A stretch of 64,000 bases of DNA from Myxococcota bacterium (lineage in GTDB: Bacteria > Myxococcota_A > UBA9160 > UBA4427): assembly GCA_030748735.1 (NCBI GenBank), contig JASMLK010000025.1, positions 86,199-150,198 on the forward strand, given 5' to 3'. Position numbers and translations under genes: made by a program. Shown piece by piece: positions 50,800 to 59,959 of the stretch. Every line of letters begins with the position of its first letter. Positions within the stretch are counted from its first letter, which is position 1. The notes under the pieces are model-generated. The model was given only the letters and a program-made list of their open reading frames with translations. It was not told where the DNA came from and searched no databases.

Positions 50800-52794
50800 G
50801 TGCCCACCCGAACGTCGAATCGTACCGCTGCGAAGAGCCTCCCGGCGATCCTCCCCGTCCCGCAGAACGTGGAAGCTCGCGACGGGCACTTCGCGATCGA
50901 ACGAAGGGCACCCATCGTCGTTGCGCCGAGCGCATGCGAAAGCACGTGGGCGAGTGCACGACGACTACAGGCTCTGATCCAACGCAGCCGCGGTGCTGCA
51001 CTGCCGATCGAAGCCCACCTGCGCCGGGACGACCTGGGGCCCCACATCACGCTGGGGCATCGCAGTGCCGGACCTGGCATCGACGCCGATGGATACACAG
51101 TGCAAGTCACCCCCGACTGCGCGGAACTTCGCGGCGCGGGACCGAGCGGGCTTCGCTACGCCGTCGAAACGTTCTCACAACTCTTGGGGCGCACGCGCAA
51201 GGTTCCCTGCGCGTCCATCGACGACCGACCCGACTTCGCCCTGCGCGGTGTCATGCTCGACGTATCGCGTGGCAAGGTGCCGACCCTCGAGACGTTGAAG
51301 GGCCTGGTCGACATGCTCGCGCAACTCAAGCTCAACGCGCTCATGCTCTACGTCGAGCACACCTTTCGCTTCCGCCGGCATCCGCTGATCGGAAAGGGAG
51401 CTTCGCCCCTCGACGCTGAGACGTTGCGTGAACTCGACGACCACGCCGCCGCGCAGCACGTCGAGCTGATCCCCTGCCTGCAATCGCTCGGGCACATGGA
51501 TCACATCCTCACGCTGCCTCGCTATCGCGAACTGGCCGAAACCGAGATGGGCTGGACCATCGCGCCAACGCATCCCGGTAGCCGCGAACTGATCGAAGAT
51601 CTCTACGACGAGTTCCTTCCCAATTTTCGCTCGCGGCGGATGAACGCCAACTGCGACGAACCCTGGGACCTCGGCCTCGGGCAGTCGAAGGAACGCAGCG
51701 AAGAACTCGGCCCGGGCGGGCTATACCTCGAACACGTGCGTTGGCTGCGCGAAGCCGCGGAGCGAAACGGCAAGCAGACGATGATCTGGGGCGACGTCGT
51801 CCACGCACACCCGAAGCGCATCGCCGAGATTCCCAAGGACCTCGTCTTGCTCGACTGGTGGTACGAGGCCGAGTTCGACTATGACCGCGTGGCCGTCTTC
51901 GGTGCGAACGATCTCGAGTTCGCCGTCTGTCCGGGAACGTCGAGCTGGAACTCGCTGTTCCCGCGTGTCGACAACAGCCTCGCGAACATCGCGGGTTGGG
52001 GCGGAGCGGCGCGGCGTCACGGCGCGCTCGGAATGCTCAACACCGACTGGGGCGACTTCGGTCACTACAACCTGCTCGGCAACAGTTGGTTCGCCTACGC
52101 GGCGGGAGCGCAACAGAGCTGGTCGGGAAGCTGCGAGGACGCCGCATTCGACGCCGGCTTTTCTGCCCTCTTGTTCGGAGAGAGCGGACGACGCGGACGC
52201 ATTGCCAGGCTCTACCGCGAACTCGGCGCGATTCACGACGCCGGCTTCGACGTCTTCAACGGCTCACCGCTGCAGTACCTCTTCTTCGACGACCTGGAAA
52301 GCAGCTACTTCATCGCAAACGCGCGCAAACCCGCCCTCGAGCGTTCGCGCAAGCGGCTGGCGAAAGTGCGAAACCAGATCGATCGCGCACGAGACTGTTT
52401 CGCCCGCGAGAAGGCCACCTGGCGCGAGCTTCTCTATGCCGCGGACGCGAGCCTGTTCGCAGTCGAAAAGACGCTCGCCGCGCGGCGCTACAACGACTGG
52501 CGGCGGCGACCCAAGAGCCTCAACGCGAGAGCACGCAAGAAGCTGGGCGACGAACTGCGCGCGCTCGCGAAGACCCAGACGGCGCTCGTCACCCGGCTGC
52601 GCAAGCTCTGGCTCGATCGCAATGAAACGTCGAACTTCGAAATGACCCAGCGCCGGGCCGAGCGTTCGGTGAAGAGCCTACGGGCGGCCGCGACACGCCT
52701 TGCCAAGGGCGACGCCCCGAAGCCGGTCGAGACCGCCGCGATCGAACCGAAAGGCGTGGTCGAGGCAGTGAGACGATCGCTGGCGCCTGGTTAG
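50800..52794 (+). CDS. GH20-like beta-N-acetylhexosaminidase
   Basis: A 664-residue glycoside hydrolase-like protein without a signal peptide, so probably cytoplasmic. Residues about 15-140 resemble the GH20b alpha/beta domain; a TIM barrel follows, beginning with FALRGVMLDVSRGKVPTLETL (about 146-166). The catalytic pair Asp286-Glu287 lies in MNANCDEPWDLGLG, the subgroup of GH20 with CDE in place of GDE. WYEAEFDYDR and TDWGDFGHYNLL line the pocket in relatives. The last 150 residues are a basic helical tail (about 505-664). The GTG at 50800 is the only sensible start. It may release GlcNAc from recycled muropeptides or glycans; RpoN control is likely from the upstream promoter. Confidence 0.82.
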   Translation: MPTRTSNRTAAKSLPAILPVPQNVEARDGHFAIERRAPIVVAPSACESTWASARRLQALIQRSRGAALPIEAHLRRDDLGPHITLGHRSAGPGIDADGYTVQVTPDCAELRGAGPSGLRYAVETFSQLLGRTRKVPCASIDDRPDFALRGVMLDVSRGKVPTLETLKGLVDMLAQLKLNALMLYVEHTFRFRRHPLIGKGASPLDAETLRELDDHAAAQHVELIPCLQSLGHMDHILTLPRYRELAETEMGWTIAPTHPGSRELIEDLYDEFLPNFRSRRMNANCDEPWDLGLGQSKERSEELGPGGLYLEHVRWLREAAERNGKQTMIWGDVVHAHPKRIAEIPKDLVLLDWWYEAEFDYDRVAVFGANDLEFAVCPGTSSWNSLFPRVDNSLANIAGWGGAARRHGALGMLNTDWGDFGHYNLLGNSWFAYAAGAQQSWSGSCEDAAFDAGFSALLFGESGRRGRIARLYRELGAIHDAGFDVFNGSPLQYLFFDDLESSYFIANARKPALERSRKRLAKVRNQIDRARDCFAREKATWRELLYAADASLFAVEKTLAARRYNDWRRRPKSLNARARKKLGDELRALAKTQTALVTRLRKLWLDRNETSNFEMTQRRAERSVKSLRAAATRLAKGDAPKPVETAAIEPKGVVEAVRRSLAPG

Positions 52795-52852
52795 TCGCAC
52801 ACACAACGGGCCGGTCGGTCCGGATCGCCGCTGCTTACTCTTCTTCCTCGTC

Positions 52853-53092
52853 CTACTCGTATTCGTCGTCTTCATACCCATCGTCGCCGTATTCGTCTGT
52901 ATCGTCGGCGGATGAGGCGACTTCGCTCGCGGCCGGCGGTTCCCCGAGCAGGTTGCTCGCGAACCAGAAGCCGAGCACCCAGGCGATCAAGGCAACCCCG
53001 ATCTCCCGTGCATCGCGAGACGATTCGGCCAGCCAGTACCCGAGCCCCAGTGTGAGCGTGCCCGAGAACAGGGCGAGAGGGCGCGACTTCAT
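52853..53092 (-). CDS. Small membrane protein with acidic C-terminal tail
   Basis: A 79-residue protein with two hydrophobic stretches (about 5-20, and 30-48 with GVALIAWVLGFWFASNLL) and a tail in which almost every residue from 62 on is Asp, Glu or Tyr (DDTDEYGDDGYEDDEYE). A strong GGAGG seven bases before ATG 53092 supports translation. No family recognised. It faces the membrane protein at 53138, which also has an acidic tail, across only 45 bases, so the two may share a control region. The tail could bind divalent cations or basic partners (inference). Confidence 0.68.
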   Translation of the reverse strand: MKSRPLALFSGTLTLGLGYWLAESSRDAREIGVALIAWVLGFWFASNLLGEPPAASEVASSADDTDEYGDDGYEDDEYE

Positions 53093-53137
53093 TTCGTTCC
53101 TCCGACGGGGACGGTACCCTCGTTTCTCCCGAGATGG

Positions 53138-53926
53138 GTGAAGCCGCCCGAACACAGGACGACGCGCTTGAGCGAACCAAAACCCAAGGGTCATATCCCC
53201 GAACCCACCATACGCGCTTCGCTCACCAATGGCTTTCAGGTCCTGCTCGATGACGCAGCGCCGTTGGTCGTGATGGCCTTCGGGGTCTTCGTGATCGGCA
53301 CCGTCGCGCGTTCGCTCTACTTCCTGCCCACACAGGGCGAAGCGGTTTCGGCGCTTGCCTATCTGCTGTTTGCGGGCCCGATCGAACTCGGCATGTCCTT
53401 CGTCTGCTTGCGTGCCGTGCGCAGTGGGCGGGTGAACTTCGACCACATGCTCTCCATCCTCCCGCAATACGGTGCGTTGGTGTTCGCAAACGCACTGATG
53501 CTCGCGATCCTGCCTGGCGCCGCCGCACTCTTGATCGTTCCGGGGATCCTGTTCTTCTGCGCCACCCGCTTCGTCCCCTTCCTGATCCTCGAAGACGAAC
53601 TCGGCGGTGCCGAAGCCATCATCGAGAGCATCAAGCTTTCGCGTGACTGCATCTGGCCGCTGCTGGGAATCAACGCCATCGGGCTCGCCGCAACTGCGAT
53701 CGGTGGCATTTCGATACTCGGCCTGATCCCTGCTCTACTCTGGTGGAACCTCTCGTTGGCGTCGCTCTACCACTCGGTGGTGCGCCCGCCGACGGCCTGG
53801 CAGATCGAAGACGAAGAAGAACTCGAAGCAGGGCGACTCGAAGCCGAGCGCGAAGCCGCGGAAGAAGAAGCCGAAATCGCGGCGATGGAAGCGCTCGAAC
53901 GCGGCGAAACCGAAGAGCGCGAATAG
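53138..53926 (+). CDS. Polytopic membrane protein with acidic coiled-coil tail
   Basis: A 262-residue protein with about five hydrophobic helices (between about 38 and 215) resembling the membrane domain found with glycerophosphodiesterases and in YciC-like proteins: FVPFLILEDELGGAEAIIESIKLSRDCIWPLLGIN has the L-E-D...A-x-x-x-S-x-x-L-x-x-x-x-W pattern. From about residue 222 the tail is a highly charged helix of Glu, Ala and Arg, likely coiled coil. The start is GTG 53138; a TTG at 53168 with AGGA upstream is an alternative. Function unknown. It diverges from the small acidic-tailed membrane protein and is followed 35 bases later by the thioesterase gene. Confidence 0.75.
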   Translation: MKPPEHRTTRLSEPKPKGHIPEPTIRASLTNGFQVLLDDAAPLVVMAFGVFVIGTVARSLYFLPTQGEAVSALAYLLFAGPIELGMSFVCLRAVRSGRVNFDHMLSILPQYGALVFANALMLAILPGAAALLIVPGILFFCATRFVPFLILEDELGGAEAIIESIKLSRDCIWPLLGINAIGLAATAIGGISILGLIPALLWWNLSLASLYHSVVRPPTAWQIEDEEELEAGRLEAEREAAEEEAEIAAMEALERGETEERE

Positions 53927-53947
53927 GCGCACCATCGAGCGCACGCG

Positions 53948-53955
53948 AAAGGAAG
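53948..53955 (+). promoter_or_regulatory. Ribosome binding site that decides the tesB start
   Basis: AAAGGAAG ends six bases before a TTG at 53962, in frame with the thioesterase. The first ATG (54001) has no such site, so the TTG is preferred. Confidence 0.5.
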
Positions 53956-53961
53956 AACCCA

Positions 53962-54846
53962 TTGGCGGGTGAAGAGAAGCCCGAGAATCCGCGACCACGG
54001 ATGCTCGAAACCACCGTCCCCGAATTGATCGAGAGCCTCGATCTGGAGGAGATGGACCGCGACTTCTACGTCGGCAATCCCGGGGAAGGGCGGGGGCGCC
54101 TGTTCGGCGGGCTGGTCGCCGCGCAATCCGTCGTCGCCGCGGGTCGCACGGTGTCGCCCGACGCGCCACTCCACAGCCTGCACGCGTACTTTCTGCGACC
54201 GGGCTCCTACGGCAAGCCGATCCGTTACACCGTCGACCGCATTCGAGACGGGCGCACCTTCACGACGCGTCGCGTGGTCGCGCTGCAGTCTGGCGAAGCG
54301 ATCTTCAATCTCGCCGCGAGCTTTGCCATCCCAGAAGTTGGCATCTCGCACCAGGAACCCATGCGCGACACCCCGGCACCCGAAGGACTCCCCGAAATGA
54401 ACGAGGTCCGCGCGCGCTGGTTCAACGAGCCACCGCCCGACCCGGTCGTCACGGGAACACTGGAAATGCGGCTCGTCGACGACACCGACGGCGACCCGAG
54501 CACGAAGCTCGAACCAGTACGAAACGTCTGGATGCGAATCAACGGAAAACCACCCGAAGACCCGCTGCTGCGCACCGCACTGCTCGTGCATTCGAGTGAC
54601 CGCACCCTGCTCGGTACGGCCCTTCGACCCGCAGGTCTCACGCCGGGTAAGGACACGCTCGTCACCAGCCTCGACCACGCCTTCTGGCTGCACCACATCC
54701 CCAAGCTCGACGACTGGTTCCTCTACTCGTCGCGCAGCCCCATGGCGCATGCGGGGCGGGCGCTCGTGCGCGGCGCCATGTACGAACCCGGCGGCCGGCG
54801 AATCGCATCGGTCACCCAGGAAGGTCTGATTCGCCGACGCAAGTAA
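53962..54846 (+). CDS. tesB: Acyl-CoA thioesterase II
   Basis: Hydrolyses medium- to long-chain acyl-CoA to fatty acid and CoA in the cytoplasm. The 294-residue double-hotdog protein has RGRLFGGLVAAQSVVAAGRTV (about 45-65) and SLHAYFLRPGSYGKPIRYTVDRIRDGRTFTTRRVVALQ in the first hotdog, and TSLDHAFWLHH plus WFLYSSRSPMAHAGRALVRGAMY in the second, with the catalytic Asp in SLDH. Length fits TesB (286 in E. coli). A TTG start at 53962 has a good ribosome site; ATG 54001 gives 281 residues. It follows the membrane protein gene by 35 bases, and four acyl-CoA dehydrogenase-type functions elsewhere in the window fit its substrate class. Confidence 0.92.
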   Translation: MAGEEKPENPRPRMLETTVPELIESLDLEEMDRDFYVGNPGEGRGRLFGGLVAAQSVVAAGRTVSPDAPLHSLHAYFLRPGSYGKPIRYTVDRIRDGRTFTTRRVVALQSGEAIFNLAASFAIPEVGISHQEPMRDTPAPEGLPEMNEVRARWFNEPPPDPVVTGTLEMRLVDDTDGDPSTKLEPVRNVWMRINGKPPEDPLLRTALLVHSSDRTLLGTALRPAGLTPGKDTLVTSLDHAFWLHHIPKLDDWFLYSSRSPMAHAGRALVRGAMYEPGGRRIASVTQEGLIRRRK

Positions 54847-54870
54847 GCGGTAGCGCTGCGCGAGGGGCCG

Positions 54871-57594
54871 CTACTTCTTGCGCTTTTCGGGCTTCGGGGC
54901 GAAGACGATTTCGCCTACTGCGACTTCGCCGTCCTCGAGGCCCGCGTCTTCTTCGCGCAAGTGCGCGTGACAGCGTGCAGCGGCGAGCACGTCCCCTTCC
55001 ACCGCGGTGAGGCGTTCGAGGGTGGCCGCGTTCGCTTTCAGCACCAGCTTTTCGACTTCGCGTCCCAGCGAAACTTCGTTGTCGGCCTTGCACTTGTTGA
55101 TGGCCGCCAGCGCACCGATCGCCAGTTCGAAGCTGCCCGTGTCCGAAGGCGCGGCGATCGCGTCGAACTCGCTCACCGCAGGCCAGGGTGCGCGATGGAT
55201 CGACGGCTCACCCTTTTCTTCGGCGAACGTCCACGACCAGATCTCTTCGCTGATGTACGGAAGTACGGGGGCGAACAAGCGCAGCAGCACGTCGAAGCCC
55301 AGGCGCAAGGCCGCCACCGCCGAACCGCTCTCGGCGAGCGCGTCGCTCTCTGCACCGTCTTCGAACCAACGCGCCCGCGGCTTCGCCAATTCGAGGTAGG
55401 TGTCGGTGAAGTGGGCCCAGAAGAAGCTCTCGGTTTCTGCGAGCCCGTGGGCGTAGTTCCATTCTTCGTAGAGGGCGGTGACCCTTTCGACGAGTGCGGC
55501 GAGTTCGCGCACGAACGCGCGGTCGAGTTCCGTCGAGATCGGGTGCACTTCGCCCGCCTGCGACAGCACGAACTTGCCCGCGTTGTAGAGCTTGGTGACG
55601 AGGCGCTTGCCCACCTTCCAAACGTTTTCGTCGAAGGCGGTGTCGACACCAAGGCGCGCGCTCGCGGCCCAGTAGCGCCCGGCGTCCGTCGTGTACTTCT
55701 CGAGCAGGTCGATCGGCGTCACGACGTTGCCGACACTCTTGCTCATCTTCTTGCGATCGGGGTCGAGGATCCAACCCGAGATCGTCACGTGCTCCCACGG
55801 CTTCTTGTCTTCGTGGAGCAACCCCTTGGCGATCGTGTAGAAGGCCCAGGTGCGAATGATCTCGTGGGCCTGCGGACGCACGTCGGCGGGGAAGAGCTTC
55901 GCGTGCCGCTCGTCGTCGATGCTCCAATGGGAACTGATCTGCGGCGTCATCGAACTGGTGAACCAGGTGTCGAAGATGTCCGCTTCGCCCGTAAAGCCGC
56001 CGGGCTTGTCGCGCTGCTCTTCGCTGTAGCCCGGGGGAAGGTCCGTCGTCGGGTCGACAGGCAGGCTCGCCCGATCCGCGACGATCACCGCGTCGTACTG
56101 CGGTTCGCCCGCGTCGTCGAGCGGGTACCAGACGGGAATCGCGACGCCGAAGTAGCGCTGACGCGAGAGGCACCAGTCCTGATTCAGGTTCTCGGTCCAG
56201 TCGCTGTAGCGGGTGCGCATGTGCGGCGGGTGCCAGTTGATCTCTTCACCCTTCGCGAGCATCTGGTCCTTCTTATCGACGAGCCGCGCGAACCACTGAC
56301 GCGTCGAAAGGTATTCGAGAGGTCGGTCGCCCTTTTCGTAGAACTTGACCGGATGCTCGATCACCTCGGGGTCGCGCTGTAGTGGAGCACCGTTGCCCGT
56401 GGCACTGCCCGCCGGGTCGCGCAGCAACTCGACGATCGCCTTCTGGGCCTGTTTGATGTTCTTGCCCGCAATCTCAGCGTAGTAGCGATTCGCCTCGTCG
56501 GGCTTCAGCGATGCGAATTCGGGCGTGCCGAAGGTCACTTCGTCGAGTCGCCCGTTCTTGGTCACGATCTGCCGCAGCTCGAGACCTTCTTCGCGCCACC
56601 AGAGCACGTCCGTCGCGTCGCCGAAGGTGCAGACCATCAAGATGCCCGTGCCCTTTTCGGGGTCGGCAAGATCGCTGGCGAAGATGGGAACCGGCGCGTG
56701 GAAGAGCGGCGTCACGGCGCGCTTGCCGAACAAGTCGCGGTAGCGCGCATCGTCGGGATGCGCGCAGACACCGACGCACGCGGGAAGCAGTTCGGGGCGG
56801 GTGGTTGCGATCACGAAGCCGGCGTCGCTGTCTTCGACCGCGAACTCGAGGTGGTGATACGCACCGGGCAGGTCTCGATCGTCGACCTCGGCCTGGGCCA
56901 CCGCGCATTGAAAATCGACGTCCCACATCGTCGGCGCTTCGTGGCTGTAGACCTGGCCTTTCGCGTAGAGGTCGACGAACGACGCCTGCGCGATCTCGCG
57001 ACAATGGTCGTCGATGGTCTGGTATTCCTGCTCCCAGTCCACCGAAAGCGCGAGTTTTCGCCAGAGCTGTCGGTAGTACTCTTCGTCTTCGTCGATCAGG
57101 CCGTAGCAGGCTTCGATGAAGTTCTTGCGCGAAATCAGGCGCGCGGGCTTCTTGCGAACCTTCGCGCTGGCCTCTTCGAGCACCAACCCTTCTTCGTAGG
57201 GGGTGTGCGGGTCGCATCTGACGTGGAAGTAGTTCTGCACGCGGCGCTCGGTCGGGAGCCCGTTGTCGTCCCAGCCCATCGGGTAGTAGATGTTCATGCC
57301 ACGCATGCGCTTGTAACGCGTGATGACGTCGGTCTGGGTGTAGGAGAAGACGTGTCCTACGTGGAGTGACCCGGACGCGGTAGGCGGCGGGGTGTCGACC
57401 ACGAAGGTTTCATCGCGCGGGCGGTCGGGGTCCCACCGGTAGACGCCACGGGCTTCCCAGTCGGCGATCCACTTCGCTTCGACCGCGTCCGCATCGAAGT
57501 GCCTGGCCAGCGCAGCCGGGTCGATGGAATGCACTCGCTGCGATGCAGTCTGCGGGTTGGATTTCGACTCTTCACTCGGTTCTTCACGCGGCAT
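54871..57594 (-). CDS. valS: Valyl-tRNA synthetase (short, type 2 form)
   Basis: Charges tRNA-Val with valine and edits misactivated threonine. The 907-residue class I enzyme has the HIGH-type motif ASGSLHVGHVFSYTQTDVI with HVGH (about 78-81), YPMGWDDNGLPTERRVQN, the editing domain (FVIATTRPELLPACVGVCAHP) and KMSKS in DRKKMSKSVGNVVTP. These motif variants, and a C-terminus without the long coiled coil of E. coli ValS, place it in the short archaeal/actinobacterial/rickettsial-type group rather than the usual bacterial one. A Lys-rich tail (PKPEKRKK) ends it. ATG 57594 with AGGTC upstream is the start; it diverges from the GGDEF gene. Confidence 0.95.
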   Translation of the reverse strand: MPREEPSEESKSNPQTASQRVHSIDPAALARHFDADAVEAKWIADWEARGVYRWDPDRPRDETFVVDTPPPTASGSLHVGHVFSYTQTDVITRYKRMRGMNIYYPMGWDDNGLPTERRVQNYFHVRCDPHTPYEEGLVLEEASAKVRKKPARLISRKNFIEACYGLIDEDEEYYRQLWRKLALSVDWEQEYQTIDDHCREIAQASFVDLYAKGQVYSHEAPTMWDVDFQCAVAQAEVDDRDLPGAYHHLEFAVEDSDAGFVIATTRPELLPACVGVCAHPDDARYRDLFGKRAVTPLFHAPVPIFASDLADPEKGTGILMVCTFGDATDVLWWREEGLELRQIVTKNGRLDEVTFGTPEFASLKPDEANRYYAEIAGKNIKQAQKAIVELLRDPAGSATGNGAPLQRDPEVIEHPVKFYEKGDRPLEYLSTRQWFARLVDKKDQMLAKGEEINWHPPHMRTRYSDWTENLNQDWCLSRQRYFGVAIPVWYPLDDAGEPQYDAVIVADRASLPVDPTTDLPPGYSEEQRDKPGGFTGEADIFDTWFTSSMTPQISSHWSIDDERHAKLFPADVRPQAHEIIRTWAFYTIAKGLLHEDKKPWEHVTISGWILDPDRKKMSKSVGNVVTPIDLLEKYTTDAGRYWAASARLGVDTAFDENVWKVGKRLVTKLYNAGKFVLSQAGEVHPISTELDRAFVRELAALVERVTALYEEWNYAHGLAETESFFWAHFTDTYLELAKPRARWFEDGAESDALAESGSAVAALRLGFDVLLRLFAPVLPYISEEIWSWTFAEEKGEPSIHRAPWPAVSEFDAIAAPSDTGSFELAIGALAAINKCKADNEVSLGREVEKLVLKANAATLERLTAVEGDVLAAARCHAHLREEDAGLEDGEVAVGEIVFAPKPEKRKK

Positions 57595-57819
57595 CTGGCG
57601 ACCTGGGTTGGGTGATTCTCGAACGGAAAGACGGGGATGGAAGGCTGGTGGAACTGTCGCTCGGCGCGTGTCGGGGGATCGTGCGCGCGCGGGCGGCGAA
57701 AGGGCGCCCAATATAGGACACGCCCTTTCGCCCGCCGCTCCCCGGTTGGGACATTGCCCGAGTCGAATTCGGAGAAACACCCCGTGTGCGAAAGCGTCGG
57801 TTCGTCCGATGCAGGGTCC

Positions 57820-58971
57820 ATGTTCTGGAAGAAAGCAAAGCCCGCGAAGAAGAAGACCGCGCCCACCCCGCGACCGAAGCCTGCGGCCGACGACGCCTCG
57901 GTCGGAGCCGACCAGAGCCTCGACCTGCTTGCCGACCTGCTACGCATCTACGGCGAGGGCGCTTTCGACCTCGAGGAGATCTCGGCCGACGAGATCCGCG
58001 AACGCAGCGAGACCTGGGCGCGCCATCTCGTGGTCGGCGTCGAGCCTCCCGACCGGCCGAGCGAAGCCGACGAATGGCAGGGAGGCGCTTCGGCGCCCCG
58101 CGATCTGCCCGGCGTGCGACGCTTCGTGGGCGAGACACGCCGCGAAGAGCACCGCTACATCGGCCAGAGCTTTGCGAACATGTTCGAAGCCATCTGGGCG
58201 TTCATCGGCGGGTTGCGCCACACCCTGGCCTTCGACCAGCAGACCGACGCGCGGGTCGCTCATCGACTTCACCGCCTCGAAAAGGCTGCCCAGGGCAATT
58301 CGACCGCCCGCCTCAAGCAAGAGGCCCTCGAGACGGTGAGCCTCGTGCGCGAATGCATGGCGCATCGCGGCGACAACCAGCAGAAGTTGCTCGCCAGCCT
58401 CGACAACCGGCTGGAAGCGGTTCGCTCCGAACTTACCGTGGTGCGCGAGCAGGCCGCGACCGACGGGCTGACGGGCCTCTTCAACCGGGCCTCGTTCGAC
58501 GAACACCTCGAGCGGCTCGTCGATCTCCACAATCTCTTCGGGCGGCCGGTGGCGCTGTTCATGATCGACATCGACCACTTCAAGTGGGTGAACGACACCT
58601 ACGGCCACACGAGCGGCGACATGGTGCTGAAAGAGGTCGCGGGGAGCCTCGCGAAGTCGTTCCTTCGCAAGGAGGACTTCGTCGCCCGCTTCGGGGGCGA
58701 AGAATTCGCGGTGGCCCTCCAGGAGGGCCGGATCGGCACCGTGAAGGGACTGGCCGAGCGCTGCCTGCAGCGGCTGCGGGACCTCGAATTCGAGATCGGG
58801 GACGAACCCCTCCGCATTTCAGCCTCGCTCGGCGTGGCGCTCGTCCAGCCCGACGAGACCCCTCAAGCCTGGCTCGAGCGAGCCGACGCTGCCCTCTACG
58901 AAGCCAAGCAGGCAGGACGGGACCGCGTAGTGATCCATACGAGCGACCGCGACCCCCCGTCGGAGGCGTGA
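57820..58971 (+). CDS. GGDEF-domain diguanylate cyclase
   Basis: Makes cyclic di-GMP from two GTP. The 383-residue cytoplasmic protein has a Lys/Pro-rich start (1-25), a helical region of about 180 residues without a known sensor domain, and a GGDEF domain from about residue 213 ([17 protein letters not shown]). The metal Asp is in [20 protein letters not shown]; the signature is GGEEF (about 291-295), an active variant, and RKED five residues ahead matches the RxxD inhibitory site for product feedback. A GTG 12 codons upstream is an alternative start. No partner phosphodiesterase is near apart from the dead EAL fragment at 1018-1182. Confidence 0.92.
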   Translation: MFWKKAKPAKKKTAPTPRPKPAADDASVGADQSLDLLADLLRIYGEGAFDLEEISADEIRERSETWARHLVVGVEPPDRPSEADEWQGGASAPRDLPGVRRFVGETRREEHRYIGQSFANMFEAIWAFIGGLRHTLAFDQQTDARVAHRLHRLEKAAQGNSTARLKQEALETVSLVRECMAHRGDNQQKLLASLDNRLEAVRSELTVVREQAATDGLTGLFNRASFDEHLERLVDLHNLFGRPVALFMIDIDHFKWVNDTYGHTSGDMVLKEVAGSLAKSFLRKEDFVARFGGEEFAVALQEGRIGTVKGLAERCLQRLRDLEFEIGDEPLRISASLGVALVQPDETPQAWLERADAALYEAKQAGRDRVVIHTSDRDPPSEA

Positions 58972-58978
58972 CAAGGGG

Positions 58979-59011
58979 CCACGGGGCGCCAGGCACCCCG
59001 CTGGCGCGTGG
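58979..59011 (+). terminator. GC-rich hairpin after the GGDEF gene
   Basis: GCGCCAG and CTGGCGC pair perfectly around an eight-base loop, and CCAC/GTGG extend the stem past a three-base bulge. There is no U tract, so it may be a Rho-assisted terminator or an mRNA-end stabiliser. It begins eight bases after the stop. Confidence 0.4.
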
Positions 59012-59080
59012 GGTAGGGGCCGCGGGCGCCCGACGGCCAAGGGCCGAAAGCGGAAATTCCCGAAGCATTTCGCGCATCTC

Positions 59081-59109
59081 TTGCGGCCTGGCAGGCAGCC
59101 TTCTATGGT
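59081..59109 (+). promoter_or_regulatory. Candidate promoter of the rpsN-rpmE genes
   Basis: TTGCGG, 17 bases, then TATGGT lie about 120 bases upstream of rpsN. The -35 matches four of six consensus bases and the -10 four of six. I see no Zur-type palindrome in the leader. Confidence 0.35.
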
Positions 59110-59236
59110 CCCGCGGCTCGCGCGAGGGCCAACCCCTGGGTCCTCGATTTCGTGGCCGCATGCAATCGCGGGCCGCGGATGGCAAATGAGGACGCGAGCA
59201 GAATACGGCAGGACGAGAAAGGTAATTGGAGCCCAG

Positions 59237-59542
59237 ATGGCGAAGACATCGCAGGTCAACCGAGACAACCGACGCAAGAAGCTCATCAAGCGTCACGCGG
59301 AAAAGCGCGCCGAACTGCGCGCCAAGCTGAAGGACCCGAACGTTTCGATCGAGGAAAAGCTCGAAGTCCAGGAACAGTTCGCCAAGCTGCCGCGCAACTC
59401 GTGCCCGACCCGCCTGAACCGCCGCTGCGAAGTGTCCGGCCGCTCGAAGTCGTACTACCGCAAGTTCGGCATTTCCCGCATCGCCCTGCGCGAACTGGCC
59501 CTGCGCGGCCAGCTTCCCGGCGTGCGAAAGAGCAGCTGGTAG
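59237..59542 (+). CDS. rpsN: 30S ribosomal protein S14
   Basis: Component of the small-subunit head near the A site. The 101-residue protein is the long, zinc-independent form: it has [51 protein letters not shown] sequence (about 55-101) but not the four-cysteine CxxC zinc knuckle of short S14. Only two cysteines are present. Start ATG 59237 has GGAG five bases upstream. Here the gene stands apart from the main ribosomal operons, next to type-B L31, as zinc-free paralogues often do; whether a second copy exists cannot be told. Confidence 0.96.
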   Translation: MAKTSQVNRDNRRKKLIKRHAEKRAELRAKLKDPNVSIEEKLEVQEQFAKLPRNSCPTRLNRRCEVSGRSKSYYRKFGISRIALRELALRGQLPGVRKSSW

Positions 59543-59557
59543 GCGAGGAACGAAGCC

Positions 59558-59803
59558 ATGAAGCCCGACGTTCATCCCGACTACCACAAGGTCCTTTTCA
59601 TCGACTCCGCAACCGGCGACGAATGGGTCAGCCGCTCGACCATGACTTCGAGCGAAACGCGCGAAGTCGACGGCGAAGAGATCCCCGTCGTGAAGCTCGA
59701 GATCTCCGCAAAGAGCCATCCGTTCTGGACGGGCACGATGCGCGAGCTCGACGCCGACGGAAAGATCGACCGCTTCCGCAAGCGGTACGGCAGCAAGAAG
59801 TAG
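59558..59803 (+). CDS. rpmE2: 50S ribosomal protein L31, type B
   Basis: Large-subunit protein bridging to the small subunit. The 81-residue sequence is the type-B form: MKPDVHPDYHKVLFIDSATGDEW at the start, HPFWTGTMRELDADGKIDRFRKRYGSKK-like end, and none of the CxxC zinc-binding cysteines of type A. In several bacteria type B replaces type A in zinc starvation. It follows rpsN by 15 bases with a GAGGAA ribosome site, so they form one transcript, ended by the hairpin at 59860-59888. Confidence 0.95.
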   Translation: MKPDVHPDYHKVLFIDSATGDEWVSRSTMTSSETREVDGEEIPVVKLEISAKSHPFWTGTMRELDADGKIDRFRKRYGSKK

Positions 59804-59859
59804 ATCCGCTCGCAGTACCGCGGCTTCGGCTGCGGGCGGTGCGAGTGAGTAGAAACAAG

Positions 59860-59888
59860 AAAAGCGCACCCGATCGGGTGCGCTTTTT
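59860..59888. terminator. Bidirectional Rho-independent terminator between rpmE2 and rpmB
   Basis: The perfect 20-base palindrome GCGCACCCGATCGGGTGCGC is preceded by AAAA and followed by TTTTT, so it ends transcripts from both sides: rpmE2 on the plus strand and rpmB on the minus strand. Confidence 0.9.
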
Positions 59889-59920
59889 CTTTTCGCGGAT
59901 GCGCCCGCGTCTATTCGATG

Positions 59921-59947
59921 GGCTCGATCGGCTTGATTGGCTTGATT
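59921..59947 (+). repeat. Three tandem nine-base repeats
   Basis: GGCTCGATC, GGCTTGATT and GGCTTGATT follow each other directly between the bidirectional terminator and the end of rpmB. The second and third are identical; the first differs at two positions. No function is evident. Confidence 0.55.
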
Positions 59948-59959
59948 GGCGAGCCCGCC

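Noticed and set aside
59081..59236. Zur box upstream of the zinc-free ribosomal protein genes
   Set aside because: I looked for a GTTATAATATAAC-like palindrome and found none; the leader is GC-rich throughout.
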